DNA of 64,000 nucleotides. Origin: Bagarius yarrelli. Taxonomy: Eukaryota; Chordata; Actinopteri; Siluriformes; Sisoridae. The position numbers and the translations under genes were made by a program. The notes below the pieces were generated by a model, which saw only the letters and a list, made by a program, of their open reading frames with translations, did not search any database and was not told where the DNA came from. Numbering within the stretch: the stretch's first letter is position 1; each line of letters starts with the position of its first letter. Of this stretch, positions 1 to 13,129 are shown in pieces. The stretch is taken from the NCBI GenBank assembly GCA_005784505.1, contig VCAZ01000003.1, forward strand, positions 4,000,510-4,064,509. The letters are read 5' to 3'.

Positions 1-351
1 GTCTTGCCCAAAATTTGGTAACGACAGCGATATATGCAAAAATGTTTTTGTTTTCTTTTGTGCGATTCGTGATTTGATAAACGCAGTCTTTGGCAGAACG
101 CCCTGACCAATCCCAACAAAAATCAACCAGTTTCTGGGTTTGATTGGCTGTAGGTAGTGGTGCGGCCAATCGAGACGAGGAGGCTTGTCGGTCTGTCAAG
201 GATTATGGAGGAAGCTAATACAGACAGTCATAAAGTGTGGAAATATTTGCTTCCAAATTTGGTGCTTTTACAAAAGCCTATTAGTGGCTTCAGCAACGGT
301 GAACTTAATATGGCTTCCAAAAATCCATCATCCCTATCTTCCTTTTTTCCT

Positions 352-356
352 TTCTC

Positions 357-413
<57 letters not shown>
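352..413 (+). repeat. (TCTA)n microsatellite
   Basis: About 14 nearly perfect tetranucleotide units. Confidence 0.97.
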
Positions 414-417
414 AATA

Positions 418-663
418 TAACATTCAACTTCATTGCGTAAGGTACATGTACAGAGCCAATGAAATGCAGTGTTTTTCACATATCCCATCTTAGTAAGTTG
501 GGGGTCAGAGCGCAGGGTCAGCTATGATACAGCGCCCCTGGAGCAGGAAGGGTTAAGGGTCTTGCTCAAGGACCCAACAGTGGTTGGCTTGCTGGTGGTG
601 GGGCTTGAGCCCAGGTGTTTCTGGTCTTCAAATCAGCACCTTAACCATTTGAGCCACTACCAC

Positions 664-664
<1 letters not shown>
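418..664 (-). repeat. SINE-B, near full length
   Basis: tRNA-derived: read on the minus strand it has an A-box-like TGGCTCAAATGG and B-box GGGCTTGAGCCC region, a GACCCCCAACTTACTAAGATGGG body and a CATTTCATTGGCTCTGTAC tail. Microsatellites (TATC)n flank it on both sides. Confidence 0.75.

Positions 665-692
<28 letters not shown>
664..692 (+). repeat. (TATC)n microsatellite
   Basis: About seven units directly after the SINE-B head. Confidence 0.95.
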
Positions 693-694
<2 letters not shown>

Positions 695-829
695 ACACAA
701 ATATTCTTTTCCATCATTTAATTAGTTAAATTTTACAGAGTATCCATCTCCTCACCCCCACCCCCAAAAATTGCCCACCTGGGATATCTGTCTGCCCACC
801 CTTCTATGGTTGGCAAGAACCATACCTGC
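693..829. repeat. Dispersed repeat, left copy of an inverted pair
   Basis: Contains CCATCATTTAATTAGTTAAA, CCCCCAAAAATTGCCCACCT and CCCTTCTATGGTTGG. The reverse complement of all three recurs in order at 63,151-63,282. Confidence 0.8.
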
Positions 830-1639
830 ATCCATGTGTTTTGTTTGTACATTCTATTCCAGATATAGTCCATATTTTAATCATAATTTAATTGCTACAT
901 TTCTGGAATGTCTTTTTTTTCTAGTTTGTGAAGCGTGTCTGTACAGATTTTTCCAGAGCAGCGAGTTCAGGCTCTTATGTCGACCGCCGACATTTCGGTT
1001 TATCCCAAAGGTGTATGTTAAGCTTAAGGTTACCGCACTGCTAAGGACACTCAGGTTTTTCTGTCTCAACCATAACACACCATGTCTTAAAGGAGCTAAG
1101 GGACTTGACATGGTGCAACAAGGTTTAGGTCTGTTAGTTCCAATGAAGAGACATTTTAAAGCTCCAGCACATAGTGACATATTAGACAATGCACTTGTGT
1201 GCTGGTGAGCTGATAAGGTTTTCCAAAATTATAAATAGAAAGTCTTAAAGTCTTTTTTTTAATAATATAAAGATTATAAGAAGACTAACTTTCATTACCA
1301 GACTACTTTGCTATTTTTTTATTTAATTATTTAAAAGTATACAGCAAAAACTGTTACTAATGAACCAAGGCTTTATCATTAATTATGGCTTCTACTTTCA
1401 CCACAAATGTTCTTAGATTTATTACCGGTGACTCTTCCTTTAGTCATTACTGTCAGCTACGCACCTAAAAGTGGTCTAGCCAGCTATAATGAGGATAAAG
1501 TATAGGTAGTATATTACACCAGATAACACTTTGTCTTGTCTATATTTTAGCTTCCTTTTTAATGTAAACATAAATGATTAATCAGGCTTCGTACTTCAAA
1601 ATGCCTAATTAAAAAAATATTTTTATAATTAACTATTAT
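830..1639. other. Intronic sequence, nothing recognised
   Basis: An open frame at 771-1,208 has no protein-family look and overlaps the repeat at 693. The rest is AT-rich without structure I can name. Confidence 0.5.
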
Positions 1640-1935
1640 TGTTTGGGACGGCTCATGTTAGATGTTTTGGGGAGAAAGTCAGGGAAGCCAGATTGAGGTG
1701 GTTTGGACATGAACAGAGGAGGGATAGTGAATATATTCGTAGGAGGATGTTAGAGATGAAGCTACCAAGGCAAAAGGCAAAGAGGAAGACCCAAAGAGGA
1801 GGTTTATATATACGAGGACATGAAGTTAGTGGATGTGAGTGAAGAGGATGTGGAGAATAGGGTTAGGTGGAGACAGATGATTTGCGGTGGCAACCCCTAA
1901 AAGGGAACAGCTGAAAGGTGAAGAAGAAGATGGTA
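1640..1935 (+). pseudogene. Non-LTR retrotransposon C-terminal fragment
   Basis: The frame contains VREARLRWFGHEQRRDSEY and RRMLEMKLPRQ, then after a frameshift EEDVENRVRWRQMI. These are the familiar C-terminal residues of reverse-transcriptase proteins of fish non-LTR elements (WFGH ... RRxLEM ... VRWRQMI). It ends in a GAAGAAGAAGA tail. Only about 95 codons remain, so it is a 5'-truncated dead copy. The clade is unresolved. Confidence 0.7.
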
Positions 1936-2484
1936 AGGGTCTCAATTTTAATTTGTACTTCACAATTTTTTCAACCTAAACAAAATGTTTGTTTATTACA
2001 AGCAAATTTTGTGTAAAGGAATAATTTCCATTTAAACTCACTTTTAATAAATGTTCAACAAGTATCAGCTTACAACTTTGCTCATTTTAATTTCTTTAAT
2101 TCCACAAGGTGGCAGCAATGAAACCAGTTAAATTATATGCACACACTAAATACTTAATAACTAATATTCTAAACTGGCCAATAGATGGCACTCTACCCAC
2201 TGTTTTTTCATCTTTCATTCATTTCATTTTTTTTATTTTGAAATAGAACTCAAAGGACTATTTTTGTTTTAGTGATGCTGTTAAAAATTTAGCTTTGGCT
2301 ATGTACAAATATATTAAAATATATATTTTCTTGTTTCGTTGTGGTTGCTCTAAGAAGCAGGCTTTACTAAACTAAGATAAATGTAAACATGCTTTTGTTT
2401 TTTTCAACAACTGGGTCAATGGTTTCAAACACAGGATCAGGAAAAGAAAAGACGAGCTGTAGTAGTCAAGAGATGGTCACTTAC

Positions 2485-2538
2485 CGGAGGTCCTTTAGGT
2501 CCAGCAGATCCTTTCTGTCCAGGTAATCCTCTAGCTCC
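2485..2538 (-). CDS. col21a1: col21a1 collagen exon, 6 triplets (last exon in window)
   Basis: This 54-base exon reads GARGLPGQKGSAGPKGPP. The acceptor is gagcttag|GGAG and the donor is CCTCCG|gtaagt. I see no further collagen exon between here and the left edge, so the next one lies outside the window. Confidence 0.88.
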
Positions 2539-5500
2539 CTAAGCTCAAGACACAAAGCCATGATTAATACCAAAGGTAATAAGAACCAGTGAGGTATGTA
2601 TTTAAGGGCAGGCTTTTTGAGAAGACAGTATGCATTACAGATGCTTTGTTTTCATGAAGGTAACTATGAAACAATTATTGTACGTGCCATGACATGCAAA
2701 CAAAATGTACCTGCGCTCCATTTGGCCCTGCTTCCCCGGGAAGTCCGCGAATACCCTGAGAATAACAGAACAAATCACACTTACTGCTGTTACATGCTTG
2801 AGTTTTGATTGATAGAGCTGATGGTGCATACTGTGAAGAACAGGCCCCATGATGGCCCTATCATAAATCATGATCCTCTTCTCTAGTTTCCCTCACTGCA
2901 TTCATTTACCATTCCACTTCATTACCGTTAATGACACTAAATTAATTTTACATTCTGGTTAAGTTAATAAAGGACTGGAAGCGTGACCAAAAAAATTGCA
3001 GAAAATATATGTAAAATGTATATACAGGGCATCCCTTTAGTTTCCATACATAGGAAAAAAAAACATTTTTTCATAAAAAATGTTTTTCCCAGATCTCACC
3101 CCACTTGATTTTTATCTTTGGAAGCATTTGAAGGCCATGGTGTATCAGGAAAAGATACAAAACATAAATCATCATAGGGAACGTATCACCAACACCATTG
3201 CAAGCATAACTCCAGCTGTGCTTATACGTGTTCTTTGGAAGTGGAGGACACGCATCGAAATGTGTTTTGTTTTTTTTTTAAGCAATGGTGGTCATGTAGA
3301 GCTAATTTTATAAATTAAAAATTTTTTTTTTTCTTTTTTTCTATGTATGGGAACTTAAGGGACACCCTGTATATGAAAGAGGGTTCACCTGTCCTCATCT
3401 GCTATTATATATACTTAACTCCATAATATATTACTGTCGTTGTAATATTCTGTACATAGGAATAAACCGCTGTTCTACTTTGACATATTTGGCAAACGTA
3501 ATGTACATACATATATTTCTGTATAAAAAACAAGACTTAAGGTAATTTTATTCATTTATATTCGCATATCCATCATTTTAATTCAATTTAATTCAGCTTT
3601 ATTTGCGTGGTGCTTTTTGTCATTGTCTCAAAGCAGCTGTACACATTAAAAAAAATTATAAAATGTGGATAAAAACAGAAATCAGTTTGTCCCTGATTGT
3701 CCCGAGTGGCAAGGAAAAACTCCCTGAGACGGAATAGGAAGAAACCTTAAGAGGAACCAGACTCAACAAAGAACCCATCCTCATTTGGGTGAATAACAGG
3801 CAGACATGCATATCTAGAGCGATGTATAAAAGTGCCTTGAGTCTCATCACTGAACAAATCAATACTGGTCTGCTAGATCACTAGGTGTGACAGCCTAAAA
3901 ACTGTTAAAAGAGCAACATTGGTAAAGATCAACGTTTTTTTAGATGTCACTAGTCAACTGTTAATGAAAGATGTAGGGTTTTTCAGTAATTTCTTAAAGA
4001 CAGCCAGTGACTCTGCTGTTCTGACATTGATGAGAAGTTTATTTCACCATCCTGGTGGCAAAAAAGGTCTTGAGGCAGACCTACCCCTTGCATTTTAGGG
4101 GATGGTGGGACTAGTTGAGCCCCTGTGGATCGGAGAGAGCGTTGTGCAATGCGTGGAGTGATGAATGTAAGAAGGTGTTGCTTGGTTTTTGGCTTTGAAG
4201 GCAAGCATCAGGGTTTAGAATCTGATGCATGCAGCTACTGGAAGCCAGTGGAGGAAACGCAGCAGTGAGGTGGTCTGTGAACATTTTGGGAGGTTGAAAA
4301 CTACTCATAGAGCTGAATGATCGGCAGAGGACAAATTGCACTCAGAGGAAGACCTGCCAGGGGCAAAAAAACCCCAACCCCTGCCAAGAGCAAAAAACTG
4401 TTTTAGCTAAAGTTTTAAAAATATTGTAAAAATATTAATAATTATTTTCAAAATTTTTTATAGCAAAAAAAATACAAAAAATGACATTTAAGGCATCTGG
4501 CAGACGTCCTTATCCAGAGCAAATTGTATTGGTGGTCAAAGGCCTTGCTCAGTGGGCCAACAGTGGAAAGTTGGTCGTGCTGGGAATCGAACCCCAATTA
4601 GCAGTCCAACACCTTAACCACTGCGCTACCACTTCCCCAAAAATTATTTCTTTCTATTTCGATTGTGTCCGGCTGAAGTGTTTTTTGGTTGTTTTTATAT
4701 AAGTAAAATGTATAATATACAGTAACAGCTTAAATATTTATGAAGTAATTTGATTAGGAACAGTTTTTTTGTTATTAATTGAATTTGATACTTAAATATT
4801 TGCTTCCCAACATTTGTTTCCTAAACCGCATCTCTTACACATTTCTCATTACACCTCATACATTGTTACCTGGTCAATCACCTCATAAAGGATATTTAGT
4901 AATATCACAGCATCGGCATTGCAGCCGACCCCTTGCAGTTTTTCTAGCAGCTGTCTTTTTATCGGCTTTCTCCCTGAGGCTGTCAGTCTCCTGAACACCC
5001 TGCTGCCAATATAGCACATAAACCAGCCCTATATAACACACTGTCATCTTCTAGACTGGGCTTTTGACCTTACTGATGATTTTGCTTGCTTGCTGTTATG
5101 ACTTCCTGCTACTCAAATACTGCAGAATTTTGACAGCTACTCAAATCATCTTTGTGATGCCCCTGATGTCCTTTGTATTTTGTACTGCGTAATATCTAGT
5201 GCATTTATTGCATTGTTTTTGGGGTATTTATTGTATTGTACTACACTGTTTTGTTTGTGTTATAGGATACAATGATATGTATATATGCATGGTATCATCA
5301 CTATATAATATAATATATATATAATATATATAATAATCAGAAATTTTTATTTACTTGTCTTTAACTGACACTTCTGATTATCTATCTATCTATCTTCCTC
5401 TCTCTCCCTCTCATATATATATATATATATTATTTTATCTCAATACAATATATATTTTTTGAAGGATTTAAGTCAACTTATAAATGGTGTTATGCAAATG

Positions 5501-5669
5501 TCATCTGTTTTATTGATGAAGGTGAACTGGTTTTAAGCACTCTTTTAAACTAATCTTATTTTACTTTTCTTTTTCTCTTTTATCTCGTTATAAAATGATG
5601 CTTGTATTGTAATTTATTTATAATTTATTGGTAATTCATTAAAGCTAAGTTAAAAATCGAATCTCTTTG

Positions 5670-5711
<42 letters not shown>

Positions 5712-8700
5712 CCATCTCTCTCTTTGTCTCTCTCTCTCTCTCTCTCTTTCTTTCTCTCTCTCTCTCACTATGTAAACACATGCTGATGACTAATGTACTG
5801 CCCAAACAACCAATGAATTAATTTGCTTGCTTAGGAGTTAAGGCATTACGCTATATGGCTACCTATTAAAAAAATCATGAGTTTAAATCCCAACACTGCC
5901 AGACTTCCTCTATTGGACACTTAAGCCAGACAGTTTAATTGTTTAGTTATAAAAGCATGAGTCTACAGAGTAAATGTAATACTACTCTCAGTCCTGGATG
6001 TCAGACCTTGCAGGAGTTTTCTGATTGGTTGGATTCTGCACAATTTAAAGAAGTCGTATGACTTTTTTTTTTAATGGTTTGCCTGGAATCAAAGCAGTCA
6101 AAACGATCCTATTTTGTATATACAATATCTCACAAAAGTGAGTACACCCCTCTAATTTCAGCAAACATTTTAGTATATCTTCTTAAAAAACATCACTATC
6201 CAACATTATAACAACCCCAAACACACCACCAATATGACAACTGCCTTGCTGAGAAAACTGAAGGTGAAGGTGATGAAGGGACCAAGTATGTCTCCAAACT
6301 TGAACCCTACAGAGCACCTGTGGGATATCCCCAAGCAGAAGGTGGCAAGGCACCATCATGTCTAACAGCCGTTTTTGGACACAGTTTTGACATGTTCACT
6401 TAGGGTGTACTTACTTTTGTTGCCATCTGTTTTAACAATAATGGCTATATGCTGAGTTATTTTCAGAATACAGTAAATCTATACTGTTATATAAGCTTAA
6501 CATTGACTATTTCAAAATATATTCAAGTTTTATTTCTATAATATTGTCCTTTAAGAAGATATACTTAAACTTTTCAGGGGTACACTTACTTTTGTGAGAT
6601 GCTGTATACACCTACTGTGTATAATATTCTTTAAAAAAAAAATAATTCCCCCTCCTAAAACAGGGTATAACGATCATTTCAGTTGGGGAAACACAACACG
6701 ATACACAGGCCCTCTCTACCCATAGTCAAGTGTCTAGCTTCAGGTTTATGGAGCAAAGCAGATAAAGGAACATACGGTTAAAGGGGTTAAAGGGAGGAAA
6801 CATCAAATGTTCGGTGTGCTAATCGAGCCCTCAGAAAGGAGATGAGAGCAGATGTGTCACTTTGAAGTTATGCCTCCCACATCTCATTTAATGAGTCGTT
6901 TTCTGGTGGAAGAAGTGTGAAGATTTCTAGCCTTCCCCAAATGAGACAAAATCAAATAGTGAGACTAAAGTATGCGCTTGAGGGGAAAGAGACTAATAAG
7001 TAGTACTCTGTATAAGTGTGATAGTGAGAGAGGGTTTGAGGTCAGGAATTGCATGAAAAAAACACCCCAAATCTGAAGTGTACAGCATTTGGCATAGAAA
7101 TAATACAATACAGTGATACAATATTAACCGATTAACGCCTCTTAATGTATTATTTTTATATTTATTTTAAAGTATTCACAAATAACTAAGCAAAGGATTT
7201 TTCAGGCTGGCAGAATAATCTAGCATTAAGACGTTTTTTTGTAAATGGGTACATTTACATACATTGCTGATGTAGTACAGAAATATAACGTTAATTCAAC
7301 GTAAATGTCCTTATTTGTCACATATCCAAAGGTTGGGGTCAGAGATTATACAGCGCCCCGGGACCAGAAGGGGTTAAGGGTCTTGTTTAAGAACCTAACA
7401 GTGGCTGATTGACAGTGGTGGTGGGGCTTGAACCCATGTCTTCCTGGTCTTCCGATCAACAACCCAGCACTTTAACCATTTGAGCCAGAAGAGCCCCACA
7501 AAATGGTGTATTTAGTTACAGTATGTGTATTTAGTTAATGCGGTAAAATAAAACAGAATTGCTCCAGAACTCACAATAGTGCTAAAAACACAAAACTACA
7601 GTCAACTTTAGTTAATATTACCAAAATTAATATGGATGAGCTGGAGTGTCCTCCACAGAGCCCTGACCTCAAACCCACTCAACACGGCTGTGATGAACTG
7701 AAACACAAATTGCGAACCAGATGTCCTGACCCAAAGTCAGAGCCTGATCTCAATAATGTTCTGGTAGTTTAATAAACATGTATCTACACAATCACACTCC
7801 AAAACTTAGTCAAAAGACTTTATAATGTTGGAACTCATCATCACAGTAAAAGAGGACTAAATCTACAAGCACATATGGTGTGATGGTCAAAGGTCCACAT
7901 ACGGTTAGCCACAAAGTGAATAAGCAGTAAACAGAGTAAGTAATATAATACTTGACACTACATACTATTTTTTTATTTCATTGTATAATTTCTTATATAT
8001 TATTTACAATAAAACATAGACAACATAAAAAATGTTTAAACTGAGAAATATAACACTTATTTACTAAAGGAGCTCATTTCGAATTTGTTGTCTGCTACGG
8101 GTCGCAAAAAAATAGTTGGTCTGGGGGCAACAAAGGGCTGAAAACATATTAAATTTAGAAAAGATTCAGCTGGGAAAACATTCAGCAACTAATTAAGTTC
8201 ATTTACCGATTTTAACATCTAACAATGAAGACAAAACCAGTGTTGTAAATGTTTCTTTTCTGGCAAACATCAGTGTGAATGAGCTGAGCTGATGGGTTGT
8301 TTGCTGCCCTGTGCGGGACTGTAAATTGGTTTTAACTTAATTCTGTCTGAAAGGTTTTAAATATTTTATTTACATTTACAGCATTTCGCAGACGCCTTTA
8401 TTCATTGCAACTTACATTTATACATTATTTATACAGCGGAGAAATTGGGGGTTAAGGGCCTTGCTCAAGGGTCCCAGCATTGGCAACTTGGAGGTGCTGG
8501 ACATTGAATCCTAATCTTCCAATAAACAGTCCAACACATTTATATATACCTACATTATTTATACAACTGGGCAATTGGGAGTTAAGGGCCTGGCTCAAGG
8601 GCCCAACAGTGGGAACTTGGTGGCGCTGAGAATCGAACCCTAATCTTCCAACACTTTATCCACTGCACTACCAATTCCAAGGTTTTTAAACATAAAAAGC

Positions 8701-11700
8701 TGTCTAGCCTTGAGTGAGACTTCTGTCCTGAACTCAATCTTGGAAGTCCACAAAACCAACACTAGTTCGTAACAGATGTTCCTCCAGCCACATCAAGACC
8801 ACTAAAGCTTAAAGACACTTGCTGCTACCGCTGCTACAAACTTAACTATAGCGAGAACTCACACACTGTCCAAGTGTCAGCAGTTTTAACCATTATAATA
8901 CAGCTGTGTGACTATAGTCAATAAATCCTCTTTTAAGGAGCTTTTACAGTAAAATAACCTGTCCGTCTACTGCTTGTTTGTCATATGGACAGGATGTCTT
9001 GACAAGCCAAAGCCCCAAAGTTCCATTAAGTAAAAAGCCAGCATGTTAGTGTTTGGGAGATTGAACAGGAAGATATAACTTCTTGACATGGTGCCATTTG
9101 CTGTTTATGTTTACTTAATGGTTGACTGTGTTTTGCATTTTTCTTCAAGGTTTTGGAATACCAGAGGTGCCACTGGCTAGAAATACATTGACACAAATAT
9201 CTGTGGACGTCTTACAAGCACACCACAAAATTGCCATGTTGTTGAAAGCACCTAGAAGGTCTTTGTTTGTTGCAGCATTAAGTTTTTTCCTCACCAAATA
9301 TTAAAAAAAACCCATACCTGCACGATGATGCCCCTGTCCACAAAACTTAATTTACAATGTCGGCCCAGTAGAAGTTCATAACTTCTTTTAATTCATGGAC
9401 ACATTTGGGTGTAAAATATACTAAAGCCACCTCTACTCAGGAATTATTTTATGTACTGTTCAGATGTGCACAATTATTGTATAGACTCTGCTTGCCCGGT
9501 GTGCTGTGCTGCCGAGCCACTGGAGGGCAACAAAGTGACTTTCTTTGTTTATGTTCTAGTTCATGTGCTTATTGTTTGTTTATGTCTTGTCCATGTGTCA
9601 TGTCTTTATTGGTCTGTTTTGGTCATGTGTCCCTCATTGTGTTCAGGTGTGTTTCTGGTTTAGTCCCCATTAGGTCTAGTTTTTATAACCGTGTCTTTGT
9701 CGTGCTTTGTTTCGGATTATAGTCGGTTTCTATGTCATGTTATCTTTTCAATTCAAGTCAAGTTCATGTTCATGTTTTTTTAGTCAGGTCAGGTTCTATT
9801 CGTTTAGTTTTATATTCTTGTTTGTTCATGTTTTTTTTACCTGTTTAGTCTTTTGTTATTTTGTTAAAAAAAAAAAAACTACATTTGCATCCAAACTCAT
9901 CCCTACGACTCGGTGCAATTTTGCATATGTCCTAAAGCAATGATGCTTTTAATTCCAGGACTTCGTGTAGACTATTTTTAAGTCCACTTATTCTTGGGTT
10001 ATTAATTTGCTAGATTTTTCTTTGGCATTTAGCCTTTATTTATAGGACAGACAGAGATGAACTAGGGGATATAAAGCGCGGGGGGATGGGCCCGGAAACG
10101 ACCAGAGCCGGAATCGAACGCGGGTCACTAGACTTCAACTGCGGCACCTCAATCCACTACAGCATGGCGTCGACCTAGAGCGTTATTACTCATAAAGTCG
10201 CTTTTCCTCTTCTGTATTTTTCTGACAGGTTTGTGTGCAGTTAATAGGAGAAAAAAACGTTGAGTTGTAATTAATTATACATGACGCATATACTCAGACA
10301 GGTGTGACGTGTTTGGCATTTGAGAAGAAAAAAAGTACTTACTGGTACACCTTGTGTCCCATCTATGCCAGGCTGTCCATCATCCCCTTTATCACCCTGG
10401 TAAAGAGAGGTGGAAATATTAAGATTATGTCTGCTGGATTTTTAAACATTTTAGCCTTTAGTAAAGACCTTTAAAAGCAGCACCAAGAGACATTTAACTT
10501 TAACTATTACACATCACTGATTAGCTTCACTCCTCATATATATGATTATTTTTCTACTACAACTTGCCTATTAACATTATTTAAGTGAATAGAAAGGGGT
10601 AAAAACAGTTTACATGCTGTTAAACTAATAAAAAAACATGAGGGGTATGTGCAGTGCAGTGATTAAGATATTGGACTGCCAATAGGAGGATCAGGGTTCA
10701 ATTTCCAGCACCACCAAGCCACCACCGCTAGTTGCTAGTCAATCCGGATAAGCACATATGACGTAAATAGAATGTATTGACCATTGCGTACTGGCGAGAT
10801 CCAAAATAAATGAAATAAAATCTGAGGTTTGAGAAGAAATTTTATGCTTCCTTGTAAAAGTATTTTCTGCCATTTTTTGATACATGGTGTGACTGCTGTA
10901 TTTGCTAGTTTATTTTAATAGGCTCGAAATTATAGTATTTGACATCTTATTTTAAAATACCAGGCAGCACAGTGTTTTAGTGGTTAGCACTGTTGCTTCA
11001 CAGCAAGAAGTTCCCAGGTTCATAACCCTATCAGGGGTCTTTCTGTGTGGTGTTTGCATGTTCTCCTTGTGCTTGCGTGGGTTTACTCTGGGTACTCCGG
11101 TTTCCTCCCACAGTCCAAAAAACATGTATGTTAGGTTAATTGATTCTAAATTGTCAATAGGAGTGAGTGTGAGTGTGTGGACGTTTGTCTGTATGTAGCC
11201 CTGTGATGGACTGGTGACCTGTCCAGGGTGACCCCTGCTTTTTACCCAATGACAGCTGGGATAGGCTGTATGAATGGATGGATGGATGGATGGATGGATG
11301 GAATTCAAATACCAACCCTGCCCACAGTACAACAGTGGGTTGTTGCCTGATTGTGTTTACCTGTTTTGTGTTACCAATACTATTTCTCTTCGATCCGTCT
11401 TCTAGTTCATCTTGCTTTTTGAAAATAAATTTGGTCATGTTTCTGATTACTTGTTTCCTGTCTGCCTATGCTCTGTCCACTGCTTTAAACTTTCATACTA
11501 CCCTATTATCTAAATGTACCATCAACACAGTGTACATTTGTAAACACCATTGGCGGGCAGTGCCTGAGCTTTTAGTGGGGACTTACCCAACCGATACACC
11601 TCTTAATACCACTACTATCAAACCCCTTTAAGGTAACTCCAAACCTCTACACCACAACAGTAATTGTGCCACCTACATCGCCTGGAGCAGTTCAGAATCA

Positions 11701-12789
11701 ATATTTATCTTAATATTTATATAACATGACAAAAAAACTATTTAAATAAAATATATAATATAAGGCAGCACGGTGGCTTAGTGATTAGAACTGTTGCCTC
11801 ACAGCAAGAAGACTCCATTTCCGGGCAGGGGTCTTTCTTTGTGGAATTGACATGTTCTCGCTGTGCTTGTGTGGGTTTACTCCGGGTACTCCGGTTTCCT
11901 CCCACAGTCCAAAACATGTATGTTGGGTTAATTGATGATTCTGAATTGCCCATAGGAGTGACTGTGAATGTTTGTGTAGCCCTGTGATGGACTGACGACC
12001 TGTCCAATGTGTGTGTGTGTGCCCCTCCTACTTTTTGCACTTTCAGAGATGGCTGGAATAGGCACCATCAGATCCCTGTGAACCCCAATTAGGGAATAAG
12101 CGGGTATTTTCTCCTCCTCCGTCAGCCATTGTGGGCATAAAAATTTTAATTCAACTGTACAGACGCGTTTTTGTAGACAAACTGGGCTGAAACAGTTTTA
12201 TTCTAATCAATCAATCAGAGGACCAAAAATGCTGACATTATTGTGAGACAGCTAGACTGCACACCCCTGCCAACAATGAGTCCACCTTTTATTAAATCTA
12301 ATTCAACAATACTGCAAACCCTGATTTAATATTTAAAAAACTGTGCAATTTCCTTTAAATTATAATATATAAGTTATTAAGCCATTTTTGTGTAGCAAAC
12401 CCAGGTCAGTCACACACAACATAACATACAACTGATATGTTAACTGGTGCAGATGTCATGTTTTTTCTGCGGGAAATTGCAACTGTTCTTTAGTGGCAAC
12501 ACAGGATGCATCTAAGCATATCGACAAAATTCAAGTGGGGTTTTAAAAGCTTGCATGCTTTCCTGTTAAACACTCGGCATGTTTGAGTGCTTTGCTGGAA
12601 GAAAAACTAGTAATTAGAATATTTCATGAGTTTTTTTATTTCTGAAATGGGTCAGTTTTATTCAAGACACATAAAATGTGGCAAACTATTGAAACCTGAG
12701 GCCAGTAAACAAACACACACACACACACATTTACATACTTACTTAAAGAAAATGTTTTAGCGAGCGAGCATTCTATTTAACTTACTAAC

Positions 12790-12840
<51 letters not shown>

Positions 12841-13086
12841 CATCTCTGTCTGTCTGTTTATCCATTGATCCACCTCTTTACCTAACTGTCTGTCTGTATT
12901 TCTGTTTGTCTGTCTGTCTGTTCACCTATTAGTCCATCCATCCGTCTATCCATCCATCCATCCATCACTTTCTTACCACATTTCTGTCTGTCTGTCCGTC
13001 TGTATCTATCCATATATCAATCTATCCATCCTTCCATCCATAAATCTATCCATATCTCTCTCTTTAACTACATCTCTGTCCATTTG

Positions 13087-13129
<43 letters not shown>

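Noticed and set aside
157..420. Frame ending in repeated Leu-Ser-Ile-Tyr
   Set aside because: The end is the (TCTA)n microsatellite; the start has no family features.
771..1208. 145-codon plus-strand frame with an antisense partner
   Set aside because: It begins in a dispersed repeat, has no recognisable domain and lies in a col21a1 intron; long enough to occur by chance.
9405..9943. Cys- and Phe-rich plus-strand frames
   Set aside because: They fall in a T-rich solo-LTR-like repeat; the composition explains the hydrophobic peptide.
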